NCBI GenBank assembly: GCA_014843695.1
Contig: CM026390.1
Span: 96,319,970-96,383,969 of the forward strand
Origin: Archivesica marissinica
Taxonomy: Eukaryota; Mollusca; Bivalvia; Venerida; Vesicomyidae
Direction: 5' to 3'
DNA length: 64,000 nt
The translations under genes and the position numbers were made by a program. Under the pieces are notes generated by a model. That model saw nothing but the letters and a program-made list of their open reading frames with translations. It ran no database searches and was not told where the DNA came from. Below, one piece after another: positions 10,497-24,865 of the stretch. Within the stretch, counting starts at the first letter, position 1. The number at the start of each line of letters is the position of its first letter.

Positions 10497-13400
10497 CACA
10501 AACGCTTACAATATCAAATGCAAATAGGAAATACAAGTACACAAAGGCAAATAGGAAATACCAGTACACAATACACAAAGGCAAATAGGAAATACTAGTA
10601 CACAAACGCAAATAGGAAATACCAGTACACACACGCAAATAGGATATACCAGTACACAAAGGCAAATAGGAAATACTAGTACACAAAGGCAAATAGGAAA
10701 TACCAGTACACAATACACAAAGGCAAATAGGAAATACTAGTACACAAACGCAAATAGGAAATACCAGTACACACACGCAAATAGGAAATACCAGTACACA
10801 CACGCAAATAGGATATACCAGTACACAAAGGCAAATAGGAAATACTAGTACACAAACGCAAATAGGAAATACCAGTACACACACGCAAATAGGAAATACC
10901 AGTATACAAACGCAAATAGGAAATACCAGTATGCAAATAGGAAATACCAGTACACAATACACAAACGCAAATAGGAAATACCAGTATACAAACGCAAATA
11001 GGAAATACCAGTACACAATACACACACGCAAATAGGAAATACAAGTACACAAACGCAAATAGGAAATACCAGTACACAAACGCAATTAGGAATAAATTAG
11101 TATACAAACGCAAATAGGAAATACCAGTATACAAACGCAAATAGGAAATACCAGTATACAAACGCAAATAGGAAATACCAGTACACAAACGCAAATAGGA
11201 AATACCAGTATACAAACGCAAATAGGAAATACCAGTATACAAACGCAAATACGAAATACCAGTACACAATACACACACGCAAATAGGAAATACAAGTACA
11301 CAAACGCAAATAGGAAATACCAGTACACAAACGCAATTAGGAATAAATTAGTATACAAACGCAAATAGGAAATACCAGTATACAAACGCAAATAGGAAAT
11401 ACCAGTACACAAACGCAAATAGGAAATACCAGTACACAAACGCAAATAGGAAATACCAGTACACAAACGCAAATAGGAAATACCAGTATACAAACGTAAA
11501 TAGGAAATACCAGTATACAAACACAAATAGGAAATACCAGTATACAAACACAAATAGGAAATACCAGTACACAAACACAAATAGGAAATACCAGTACACA
11601 AACGCAAATAGGAAATACCAGTACACAAACGCAAATAGGAAATACCAGTATACAAACGCAAATAGGAAATACCAGTACACAAACGCAAATAGGAAATACC
11701 AGTACACAATAGGAAATACCAGTACACAAACGCAAATAGGAAATACCAGTACACAAACGCAAATAGGAAATACCAGTACACAAACGCAAATAGGAAATAC
11801 CAGTACACAAACACAAATAGGAAATACCAGTACACAAACGCAAATAGGAAATACCAGTACACACACGCAAATAGGAAATACCAGTACACAAACACAAATA
11901 GGAAATACCAGTACACAAACGCAAATAGGAAATACCAGTATACAAACGCAAATAGGAAATACCAGTATACAAACGCAAATACGAAATACCAGTACACAAT
12001 ACACACAGCAAAGAAATACAAGTACACAAACGCAAATAGGAAATACCAGTACACAAACGCAATTAGGAATAATTAGTATACAAACGCAAATAGGAAATAC
12101 CAGTATACAAACGCAAATAGGAAATACCAGTACACAAACGCAAATAGGAAATACCAGTACACAAACGCAAATAGGAAATACCAGTACACAAACGCAAATA
12201 GGAAATACCAGTATACAAACGTAAATAGGAAATACCAGTATACAAACACAAATAGGAAATACCAGTACACAAACACAAATAGGAAATACCAGTACACAAA
12301 CACAAATAGGAAATACCAGTACACAAACACAAATAGGAAATACCAGTATACAAACACAAATAGGAAATACCAGTACACAAACGCAATTAGGAAATACGAG
12401 TACACAAACGCAAATAGGAAATACCAGTACACAAACGCAAATAGGAAATACCAGTACACACACGCAAATAGGAAATACCAGTACACAAACACAAATAGGA
12501 AATACCAGTACACAAACGCAAATAGGAAATACCAGTACACACACGCAAATAGGAAATACCAGTATACAAACGCAAATAGGAAATACCAGTACACAAACAC
12601 AAATAGGAAATACCAGTACACAAACACAAATAGGAAATACCAGTACACAAACGCAAATAGGAAATACCAGTATACAAACGCAAATAGGAAATACCAGTAT
12701 ACAAACGCAAATACGAAATACCAGTACACAATACACACACGCAAATAGGAAATACCAGTACACACACGCAAATAGGAAATACCAGTACACAAACGCAAAT
12801 AGGAAATACGAGTACACAAACGCAAATAGGAAATACCAGTACACAATACACACACGCAAATAGGAAATACCAGTACACACACGCAAATAGGAAATACCAG
12901 TACACAAACGCAAATAGGAAATACCAGTACACAAACGCAAATAGGAAATACCAGTACACAAACGCAAATAGGAAATACCAGTATACAAACGCAAATAGGA
13001 AATACCAGTACACAAACGCAAATAGGAAATACCAGTACACAAACGCAAATAGGAAATACCAGTACACAAACGCAAATAGGAAATACCAGTATACAAACGC
13101 AAATAGGAAATACCAGTATACAAACGCAAATACGAAATACCAGTACACAATACACCACGCAAATAGGAAATACAATACACACACGCAAATAGGAAATACC
13201 AGTACACAAACGCAATAGGAAAAATTAGTATACAAACGCAAATAGGAAATACCAGTATACAAACGCAAATAGGAAATACCAGTACACACACGCAAATAGG
13301 ATATACCAGTACACAAAGGCAAATAGGAAATACTAGTACACAAAGGCAAATAGGAAATACCAGTACACAATACACAAAGGCAAATAGGAAATACTAGTAC

Positions 13401-16400
13401 ACAAACGCAAATAGGAAATACCAGTACACACACGCAAATAGGAAATACCAGTACACACACGCAAATAGGATATACCAGTACACAAAGGCAAATAGGAAAT
13501 ACTAGTACACAAACGCAAATAGGAAATACCAGTACACACACGCAAATAGGAAATACCAGTATACAAACGCAAATAGGAAATACCAGTATGCAAATAGGAA
13601 ATACCAGTACACAATACACAAACGCAAATAGGAAATACCAGTATACAAACGCAAATAGGAAATACCAGTACACAATACACACACGCAAATAGGAAATACA
13701 AGTACACAAACGCAAATAGGAAATACCAGTACACAAACGCAATTAGGAATAAATTAGTATACAAACGCAAATAGGAAATACCAGTATACAAACGCAAATA
13801 GGAAATACCAGTATACAAACGCAAATAGGAAATACCAGTACACAGACGCAAATAGGAAATACCAGTATACAAACGCAAATAGGAAATACCAGTATACAAA
13901 CGCAAATACGAAATACCAGTACACAATACACACACGCAAATAGGAAATACAAGTACACAAACGCAAATAGGAAATACCAGTACACAAACGCAATTAGGAA
14001 TAAATTAGTATACAAACGCAAATAGGAAATACCAGTATACAAACGCAAATAGGAAATACCAGTACACAAACGCAAATAGGAAATACCAGTACACAAACGC
14101 AAATAGGAAATACCAGTACACAAACGCAAATAGGAAATACCAGTATACAAACGTAAATAGGAAATACCAGTATACAAACACAAATAGGAAATACCAGTAT
14201 ACAAACACAAATAGGAAATACCAGTACACAAACACAAATAGGAAATACCAGTACACAAACACAAATAGGAAATACCAGTATACAAACGCAAATAGGAAAT
14301 ACCAGTATACAAACGCAAATAGGAAATACCAGTACACAAACGCAAATAGGAAATACCAGTACACAAACGCAATTAGGAAATACGAGTACACAAACGCAAA
14401 TAGGAAATACCAGTACACAATACACACACGCAAATAGGAAATACCAGTACACACACGCAAATAGGAAATACCAGTACACAAACACAAATAGGAAATACCA
14501 GTACACAAACGCAAATAGGAAATACCAGTACACACACGCAAATAGGAAATACCAGTACACAAACACAAATAGGAAATACCAGTACACAAACGCAAATAGG
14601 AAATACCAGTATACAAACGCAAATAGGAAATACCAGTATACAAACGCAAATACGAAATACCAGTACACAATACACACACGCAAATAGGAAATACAAGTAC
14701 ACAAACGCAAATAGGAAATACCAGTACACAAACGCAATTAGGAATAAATTAGTATACAAACGCAAATAGGAAATACCAGTATACAAACGCAAATAGGAAA
14801 TACCAGTACACAAACGCAAATAGGAAATACCAGTACACAAACGCAAATAGGAAATACCAGTACACAAACGCAAATAGGAAATACCAGTATACAAACGTAA
14901 ATAGGAAATACCAGTATACAAACACAAATAGGAAATACCAGTATACAAACACAAATAGGAAATACCAGTACACAAACACAAATAGGAAATACCAGTACAC
15001 AAACACAAATAGGAAATACCAGTATACAAACACAAATAGGAAATACCAGTACACAAACGCAATTAGGAAATACGAGTACACAAACGCAAATAGGAAATAC
15101 CAGTACACACACGCAAATAGGAAATACCAGTACACAAACGCAAATAGGAAATACCAGTACACACACGCAAATAGGAAATACCAGTATACAAACGCAAATA
15201 GGAAATACCAGTACACAAACACAAATAGGAAATACCAGTACACAAACGCAAATAGGAAATACCAGTATACAAACGCAAATAGGAAATACCAGTATACAAA
15301 CGCAAATAGGAAATACCAGTATACAAACGCAAATACGAAATACCAGTACACAATACACACACGCAAATAGGAAATACCAGTACACAAACGCAAATAGGAA
15401 ATACCAGTACACAAACGCAAATAGGAAATACCAGTACACAAACGCAAATAGGAAATACCAGTATACAAACGTAAATAGGAAATACCAGTATACAAACGCA
15501 AATAGGAAATACCAGTATACAAACACAAATAGGAAATACCAGTACACAAACACAAATAGGAAATACCAGTACACAAACACAAATAGGAAATACCAGTATA
15601 CAAACACAAATAGGAAATACCAGTACACAAACGCAATTAGGAAATACGAGTACACAAACGCAAATAGGAAATACCAGTACACAATACACACACGCAAATA
15701 GGAAATACCAGTACACACACGCAAATAGGAAATACCAGTACACAAACACAAATAGGAAATACCAGTACACAAACGCAAATAGGAAATACCAGTACACACA
15801 CGCAAATAGGAAATACCAGTATACAAACGCAAATAGGAAATACCAGTACACAAACACAAATAGGAAATACCAGTACACAAACACAAATAGGAAATACCAG
15901 TACACAAACGCAAATAGGAAATACCAGTATACAAACGCAAATAGGAAATACCAGTACACAAACGCAAATAGGAAATACCAGTACACAAACGCAAATAGGA
16001 AATACCAGTACACAAACGCAAATAGGAAATACCAGTATACAAACGTAAATAGGAAATACCAGTATACAAACACAAATAGGAAATACCAGTGCACAAACAC
16101 AAATAGGAAATACCAGTACACACACGCAAATAGGATATACCAGTACACAAAGGCAAATAGGAAATACTAGTACACAAAGGCAAATAGGAAATACCAGTAC
16201 ACAATACACAAAGGCAAATAGGAAATACTAGTACACAAACGCAAATAGGAAATACCAGTACACACACGCAAATAGGAAATACCAGTACACACACGCAAAT
16301 AGGATATACCAGTACACAAAGGCAAATAGGAAATACTAGTACACAAACGCAAATAGGAAATACCAGTACACACACGCAAATAGGAAATACCAGTATACAA

Positions 16401-18785
16401 ACGCAAATAGGAAATACCAGTATGCAAATAGGAAATACCAGTACACAATACACAAACGCAAATAGGAAATACCAGTATACAAACGCAAATAGGAAATACC
16501 AGTACACAATACACACACGCAAATAGGAAATACAAGTACACAAACGCAAATAGGAAATACCAGTACACAAACGCAATTAGGAATAAATTAGTATACAAAC
16601 GCAAATAGGAAATACCAGTATACAAACGCAAATAGGAAATACCAGTATACAAACGCAAATAGGAAATACCAGTACACAAACGCAAATAGGAAATACCAGT
16701 ATACAAACGCAAATAGGAAATACCAGTATACAAACGCAAATAGGAAATACAAGTACACAAACGCAAATAGGAAATACCAGTACACAAACGCAATTAGGAA
16801 TAAATAGTATACAAACGCAAATAGGAAATACCAGTATACAAACGCAAATAGGAAATACCAGTACACAAACGCAAATAGGAAATACCAGTACACAAACGCA
16901 AATAGGAAATACCAGTACACAAACGCAAATAGGAAATACCAGTATACAAACGTAAATAGGAAATACCAGTATACAAACACAAATAGGAAATACCAGTATA
17001 CAAACACAAATAGGAAATACCAGTACACAAACACAAATAGGAAATACCAGTACACAAACACAAATAGGAAATACCAGTATACAAACGCAAATAGGAAATA
17101 CCAGTATACAAACGCAAATAGGAAATACCAGTACACAGACGCAAATAGGAAATACCAGTACACAAACGCAATTAGGAAATACCAGTACACAAACGCAAAT
17201 AGGAAATACCAGTACACAATACACACACGCAAATAGGAAATACCAGTACACACACGCAAATAGGAAATACCAGTACACAAACACAAATAGGAAATACCAG
17301 TACACAAACGCAAATAGGAAATACCAGTACACACACGCAAATAGGAAATACCAGTACACAAACACAAATAGGAAATACCAGTACACAAACGCAAATAGGA
17401 AATACCAGTATACAAACGCAAATAGGAAATACCAGTATACAAACGCAAATACGAAATACCAGTACACAATACACACACGCAAATAGGAAATACAAGTACA
17501 CAAACGCAAATAGGAAATACCAGTACACAAACGCAATTAGGAATAAATTAGTATACAAACGCAAATAGGAAATACCAGTATACAAACGCAAATAGGAAAT
17601 ACCAGTACACAAACGCAAATAGGAAATACCAGTACACAAACGCAAATAGGAAATACCAGTACACAAACGCAAATAGGAAATACCAGTATACAAACGTAAA
17701 TAGGAAATACCAGTATACAAACACAAATAGGAAATACCAGTACACAAACGCAAATAGGAAATACCAGTACACAAACGCAAATAGGAAATACCAGTACACA
17801 AACGCAAATAGGAAATACCAGTACACAAACGCAAATAGGAAATACCAGTACACAAACGCAAATAGGAAATACCAGTACACAAACGCAAATAGGAAATACC
17901 AGTACACAAACGCAAATAGGAAATACCAGTACACAAACGCAAATAGGAAATACCAGTACACAAACGCAAATAGGAAATACCAGTATACAAACGCAAATAG
18001 GAAATACCAGTACACAAACGCAAATAGGAAATACCAGTACACAAACGCAAATAGGAAATACCAGTATACAAACGCAAATAGGAAATACCAGTATACAAAC
18101 GCAAATACGAAATACCAGTACACAATACACACACGCAAATAGGAAATACAAGTACACACACGCAAATAGGAAATACCAGTACACAAACGCAATTAGGAAT
18201 AAATTAGTATACAAACGCAAATAGGAAATACCAGTATACAAACGCAAATAGGAAATACCAGTACACAAACGCAAATAGGAAATACCAGTACACAAACGCA
18301 AATAGGAAATACCAGTACACAAACGCAAATAGGAAATACCAGTATACAAACGTAAATAGGAAATACCAGTATACAAACACAAATAGGAAATACCAGTACA
18401 CAAACACAAATAGGAAATACCAGTACACAAACACAAATAGGAAATACCAGTATACAAACACAAATAGGAAATACCAGTACACAAACGCAATTAGGAAATA
18501 CGAGTACACAAACGCAAATAGGAAATACCAGTACACAATACACACACGCAAATAGGAAATACCAGTACACACACGCAAATAGGAAATACCAGTACACAAA
18601 CACAAATAGGAAATACCAGTACACAAACGCAAATAGGAAATACCAGTACACACACGCAAATAGGAAATACCAGTATACAAACGCAAATAGGAAATACCAG
18701 TACACAAACACAAATAGGAAATACCAGTACACAAACACAAATAGGAAATACCAGTACACAATACACACACGCAAATAGGAAATAC
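10497..18785. repeat. 27-bp satellite array 2 (~300 monomers, higher-order)
   Basis: An 8.3-kb array of the same monomer as array 1. Truncated monomers CAATTAGGAATAAATTAG mark subdivision points (near 11090, 11336, 12062, 13746, 13993, 14737, 16576, 16797, 17536, 18192). A composite block with CAAAGGCAAATAGG, GGATATACC and a shortened AGTATGCAAATAGG monomer recurs around 10845, 13502 and 16336, that is every 2657 and 2834 bp, so the array has a ~2.7-2.8-kb higher-order repeat of about 100 monomers. The long minus-strand frames here (up to ~675 codons) are period artefacts. Confidence 0.96.
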
Positions 18786-19040
18786 CAAAAGAAATGTTTT
18801 ATAACCTCCAGGCCAGGACTTGAACTGGGGACTTGTATCAGCTCGGCATAATAATATACATCTACAATGTCATATTTTCATATTATACATGTACATATAA
18901 AATGCATTGCACACTAACACAAGTTGTATTACAATCTGATTATTTAGGGCAGTCACTTGTATAAATAACATTCGAAAACCATCAAACCTAAACATATGTT
19001 TCTGTAAGCCTACAGCTTTGACCACTCGCATCTTGCCATG

Positions 19041-20273
19041 TGTACGGTGTTCCGTTAGGGTCATCGCGGTATATAAAAAATGTAACGCGATGTTACGATG
19101 GCACGATGTCGATGGTACGATGTCACTATGATAATAACACATCATACCATCGTACCATCGACATCGTGCCATCGTACCATCGACATCGTACCATCGTACC
19201 ATCGACATCGTGCCATCGTACCATCGACATCGTACCATCGTACCATCGTACCATCGACATCGTGCCATCGTACCATCGACATCGTACCATCGTACCATCG
19301 ACATCGTACCATCGTACCATCGACATCGTGCCATCGACATCGTACCATCGACATCGTACCATCGTACCATCCACATCGTACCATCGACATCGTGCCATCG
19401 TACCATCGACATCGTGCCATCGTACCATCGCCTTTTTGTGGCAATCAAGCGCTTTCATGCAGTAAAGCGTTCAAGCGCTTTCATGCAGTAAAGCGTCTAT
19501 TGCATCCGATGTTGACAAGTGGGAAAAATACAAACATGTCGTCTGATGAAGAAGGTAAGCGAATTCCACGGTGAAAATAACGAACTATGGAAACGTTCAT
19601 TGTTGTTGTCACTTAATGCGCATGCGTCACAGGAAGGCGATGGTACGATGGCACGATGTCGATGGTACGATGGCACGATGTCGATGGTACGATGGTACGA
19701 TGTCGATGGTACGATGGTACGATGCGATGACGATGGTACGATGTCGATGGTACGATGGCACGATGCCGATGGTACGATGGTACGATGTCGATGGTACGAT
19801 GGCACGATGTCGATGGTACGATGGTACGATGGTCAACGCCATCGTACCATCGTACCATCGACATCGTGCCATCGTACCATCGACATCGTACCATCGTACC
19901 ATCGACATCGTGCCATCGTACCATCGTACCATCGACATCGTACCATCGTACCATCGACATCGTACCATCGTACCATCGACATCGTGCCATCGTACCATCG
20001 ACATCGTGCCATCGTACCATCGACATCGTACCATCGTACCATCGACATCGTGCCATCGTACCATCGACATCGTACCATCGTACCATCGTACCATCGACAT
20101 CGTACCATCGTACCATCGACATCGTGCCATCGTACCATCGACATCGTACCATCGTACCATCGACATCGTGCCATCGTACCATCGACATCGTACCATCGTG
20201 CCATCGTACCATCGTACCATCGCCTTCCTGATTTCCCTCTATATACCGCGATGGCCCTAACGGAACACCGTAC
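19041..20273. mobile_element. foldback-like TIR element with two array hairpins (copy B)
   Basis: Same terminal inverted repeats and spacer as the element at 4643-5905. The first hairpin's left arm is only about 35 bp here (19095-19128) against about 150 bp in copy A, while the second hairpin is longer (about 19636-20221). The spacer between hairpins, with the 26-bp repeat and the ATG...GTAAGC stretch, looks unchanged. Confidence 0.75.
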
Positions 20274-21319
20274 ATGTGTGATAATTCGATATATTTTATA
20301 GTATTCAATCAGTGTTTTAACTCGCCAATGTTTATATACATCAGCATGTTTGTATACAAGCGACTGACCTGATTAATCGAACTGTACAGTTTTTTTATTA
20401 TTATTATTATTATGAATCCTGTAACAAAATAATTATGTTTAAATCAAACTAAGGGATACAACTCCACGTTTGATCCAACTATATGTTCATACGAGTTATC
20501 TACAAAGAGAGAATATTACATATATATATATATATATATTTATTCATAAATTATTTTGAATATTACTCATTAAAGGTACAGCTTGACTAATTATAGGTAT
20601 TAGTCATGAAATGACTTTAGATTATGGAAGAATAAATGTTTAGCTACAAAATTATTGTGAAGTTGTTTACTTATATTGTCAGAAATAATTACGAAGAATG
20701 TATAAAGAAGTATTCAATATACAAGTTTACAAAACTTCTTCATGCGTCAGATATTTTTGTGGTATATACCGTTTTCAAATTAAATGTAGTAAGACCTTAC
20801 TCTTAGGGATCATTTCTATAGTAAGTGTCGCCAGGACGTCAGGTAAAACTGACGGGACCCAAACCCACGAGGACGAGAAATAGCACTCCCTTCTGAGCGC
20901 GAAGCGGGCACGGGCTGTCACCCTTTGGGAGACTTGGCCCTTGTCATTGATGACCGTTCCTCTCCTCCCTAAGTGGGGAGTTGGAGGAAGGGGGTGCATT
21001 CTGAGTGGTTTTGGAATTTTAAGAATAGGGTTTAACTGTAGGCAGTTAAACTGATAACTGTTATGTTCGATTTGTCAGGAACATAGATAGAAAAATAATC
21101 TTGATTGTGCTTCTCTAAAACGGTTTATAATAATAGAATTTGTTCATACTTTGTAACATCACTAGTTTACTAACCAAACTATAAAATAACATTGATATGC
21201 TAATTAACATTCATATTTTCCATTTCGGCCAATAATTTCTCATTTTGACAAATAAAATATTTAAAATAATTGTAATTATTATGTGTGTATATCATGTATG
21301 TGACCAGCTCCTTGATCAT

Positions 21320-22347
21320 GGATGCTCAGCGCAGTGGTTAATGCACTCGCTTTTAACCAATGAAGTCCCGTGATAATGTATGTGTCCAGCTTCAGGAGAA
21401 TATGTGACCAGTCCCGTGATAATGTATGTATCCAGTCCCGCGATAATGTATGTGTCCAGCTCCAGGAGAATATGTGACCAGTCCCGTGAGAATGTTCGTG
21501 ACCATCCCCGCGATAATGTATGTATCCAGTCCCGTGATAATGTATGTGTCCAGTCCCGTGATAATGTATGTATCCAGTCCCGTGATAATGTATGTGTCCA
21601 GCTCCAGGAGAATATGTGACCAGTCCCGTGATAATGTATGTATCCAGTCCAGCGATAATGTATGTGTCCAGCTCCAGGAGAATATGTGACCAGTCCCGTG
21701 AGAATGTTCGTGACCATCCCCGCGATAATGTATGTATCCAGTCCCGTGATAATGTATGTGTCCAGTCCCGTGATAATGTATGTATCCAGTCCCGTGATAA
21801 TGTATGTGTCCAGCTCCAGGAGAATATGTGACCAGTCCCGTGATAATGTATGTATCCAGTCCAGCGATAATGTATGTGTCCAGCTCCAGGAGAATATGTG
21901 ACCAGTCCCGTGAGAATGTTCGTGACCATCCCCGCGATAATGTATGTATCCAGTCCCGTGATAATGTATGTGTCCAGCTCCAGGAGAATATGTGACCAGT
22001 CCCGTGAGAATGTTCGTGACCATCCCCGCGATAATGTATGTGTCCAGTCCCGTGATAATGTATGTGTCCAGCTCCGTGAGAAGGTATGTGTTCAGCCCTG
22101 TGATAATGTACGTGACCTATCCCGTGAGAATGTGCGTGACCATCCGCGCGATAATGTATGTGGCCTGTCCCGTGATAATGTACGTGACCAGCTTCGTGAT
22201 AATGTACGTGACCTGCCCCGTGAGAATGTACGTGACCAGCTCCGTGATAATGTACGTGACCTGTCCCGTGAGAATGTACGTGACCAGCTCCGTGATAATG
22301 TATGTGGCCAGCCTGTGAGAATGTATGTGACCAGCCCCCGCTATTGA
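21320..22347. repeat. 22-24-bp tandem array with 212-bp higher-order repeat, copy B
   Basis: Duplicate of 6951-7978 including the tRNA-like fragment at its left edge. No length difference from copy A was seen, unlike the hairpin arrays. Confidence 0.93.
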
Positions 22348-22625
22348 AATTTCCATTGCCAACCATTATAACACACGGTGCCATTACATTTTCCCCAAAG
22401 ATAGTTTGGCAGTGGTTTTCAACAGACTGACCGTTGAGCCACACGAAAATGTCAAATTTCAATGTGGTTGACCGATTGCGGGTTTTTTAATATCCCACTA
22501 AAGGCACTCAGCCTACTCTGAAGGTAATTTGGCGGTGAATGTTGCACTGACACATGACGTACTAGGTGAAATGTTCACGTGTTTTTTCTAAGATATTGAA
22601 ATTGGTAGAAGAAGTTTACCCACAC

Positions 22626-23034
22626 CCCACAAACGCTTGTTTCAGTCAATAAAGAAAAGGTCCTCTTCCACCACAGACGCTTGTTTCAGTCAATAAAGAA
22701 AAGGACGACTCCCACTACACAAACGCTTGTTTCAGTCAATAACAAAAAGGTCCTCTTCCACCCCACAGACGCTTGTTTCAATCAATAAAGAAAAGGTCCT
22801 CTTCTACTCCACAGTCGCTTATTTCAGTCAATAAAGAAAAGGTCCTCTTCCACCCAACAGACGCTTGTTTCAGTCAATAAAGAAAAGGTCCACTTCCATC
22901 CCACACACGCTTGTTTCAGTCAATAAAGAAATGGACAACTGACCACCCCACAGATGCTTGTTTCAGTCAATAAAGAAAGGACCACTTCCACCCCACAGGC
23001 ACTTATTTCAGTCAATAAAGAATGGGACCCATAC
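22626..23034. repeat. ~46-bp minisatellite, copy B
   Basis: Duplicate of 8257-8665, apparently base-identical. Confidence 0.93.
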
Positions 23035-24865
23035 CATACTCGTCTATGTAAATTATTGATATGTACTGGGTGGTTCATATTTTGATTTCACAGAATTAGA
23101 AACCTTGAGAGAAGAAGGATCGGGAGGTGGGGTCATTTTTGACTGAAAGAAGCGCATGTGCCCCCCCCCCCCACAAAATCACACGTTCAATTTTGGCACA
23201 ATTTTGCGCACATGTACACAATTATGTGCAACGTCACAGTCTTACCCAAATCGTTTTTAAAGTTGTGCCATATACACCCAGGTAAAGTAACGGCTGTGAA
23301 TGCAAGTGTCTATTTTACAGCACGTTTCTGTACCAAATTACATCAAATTAACGTGATTGGCCTACTCACAGACCGCCATTTGCGTGTGTTATTGATTATC
23401 GTAAAGTCTACCACAAGCCAAATATTCGCATTTGCTGTATTTTATCAATGCATCTACAACGTTATTTACATACATAAAATCACTGCCATTATTAAATGAA
23501 ATAATTAAATTGCATGTGAAACAAACATACTGCAAAATGTTCATAAATTGAGGAAAAAAAGAAACCTAATAAATCGAGAAAAAATGAAAGCTGTCCCGAA
23601 CTACCTTAAAATATCCGAGAAAAAGATTCTACAGTAAAACAAGCTACACGAGAACATAGTATTCAGAACACAGAGACTACACTGCATGACTTTTAGTATT
23701 CAGAACACAGAGACTACACTGCATGACTTTTAAAACGAACCACTTTCGTCGGGGTATATTTTTGGTGTAAGACCCGTTTACAAAATAGCATATCTAATGT
23801 AAAGTATATCGAATATCTAAGACGTCAAACATGACGTCACTTACAGATTGAATTCGAAAACCTTCTCATTGACAACATTTCAACATGCAGCGGTTATGTA
23901 CCAAACGTGCAAACTAGTGATAAATAAAATGCGTTATTCCACTGCTTTCAACCAGTGCAATAACACATTTTATTTTACTGATAAACTTCTATATTTCATT
24001 GGAAAACATAAAATAATAGTTCATGGACTTTTATAGAAATACATTATACAGTAGATTTTGAACATAACAGTGATTATATTATTGCTCTATTTTTCACGTG
24101 GCAGTAGATATTGAGACAAACATTGTCTTGAACATGAACTGCGCAATAATAAAACTGTTCACCATGAACAGGCAACAGATCAAATGTTTGATGATGCATC
24201 AAGATTCTATTTTCCTGTATAATCACTGCATACGTAGTATATACTAATATGCTATTTGACAGTTAGTCTATATTTGTGTTTTCATGGTGAAATAAACATT
24301 AACCGAGCATTAGCACCTGTTGACAGTTCAGTACTATTGTAATATGTTCTATGACAGTCAATCTACCGTTGTATTTTCAGCACCCCACGACCAAAGCCGT
24401 TCATCGATGAGCTAGTTGCGCAAGTACATTGAAGCTTAAAGAGCAAACTTTGGGAGAGGATTATTATTATATTCTGAAAACAATTTTAAAAAATCAAAAT
24501 AGAAAAAAAATCAAAAACAAGTTTTCATATTATTATAAGACTGGTTATTTTGTGAACATGTGATCATTTGATCCTGTGGTTTTGTGAGATTGATTATTGT
24601 GAAAAAATACAAAAAATCCCCAAAAATGTTTCATATGATTTTGTTGATCCTGAGAAATTGCGATTATTTTGAAACTGATTATTGTGAAATTGTGTTTTCT
24701 TAATCATTTGAAATAAAAGACTACACACATTACGTTTTGTCAATATATTCTTTCTGCCACCATGTATATAGAAAATACCAATATTTCATACAGAACCAGT
24801 TCATCCATTCCCCAAATGTAGAATTGATATGTAATAAGGAAATTAAAATAAAGATTGAAATTTAA
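23035..24865. other. AT-rich non-coding DNA left of satellite array 3
   Basis: Duplicate of 8666-10496. No gene supported. Confidence 0.5.

Larger units (their letters stand above)
18786..24865. repeat. segmental duplication, copy B
   Basis: Near-identical repeat of 4390-10496: same hairpin element, GC-rich island, 212-bp higher-order array, 46-bp minisatellite and left flank, in the same order and orientation. Downstream of the hairpin element every landmark is shifted by 14,369 bp. Base differences are very few; the hairpin arrays differ in length. Confidence 0.93.

Noticed and set aside
10474..18788. Minus-strand ORFs up to 675 codons in array 2 (and equivalents at 24843-28961)
   Set aside because: Same satellite artefact; starts and stops coincide with truncated or variant monomers.
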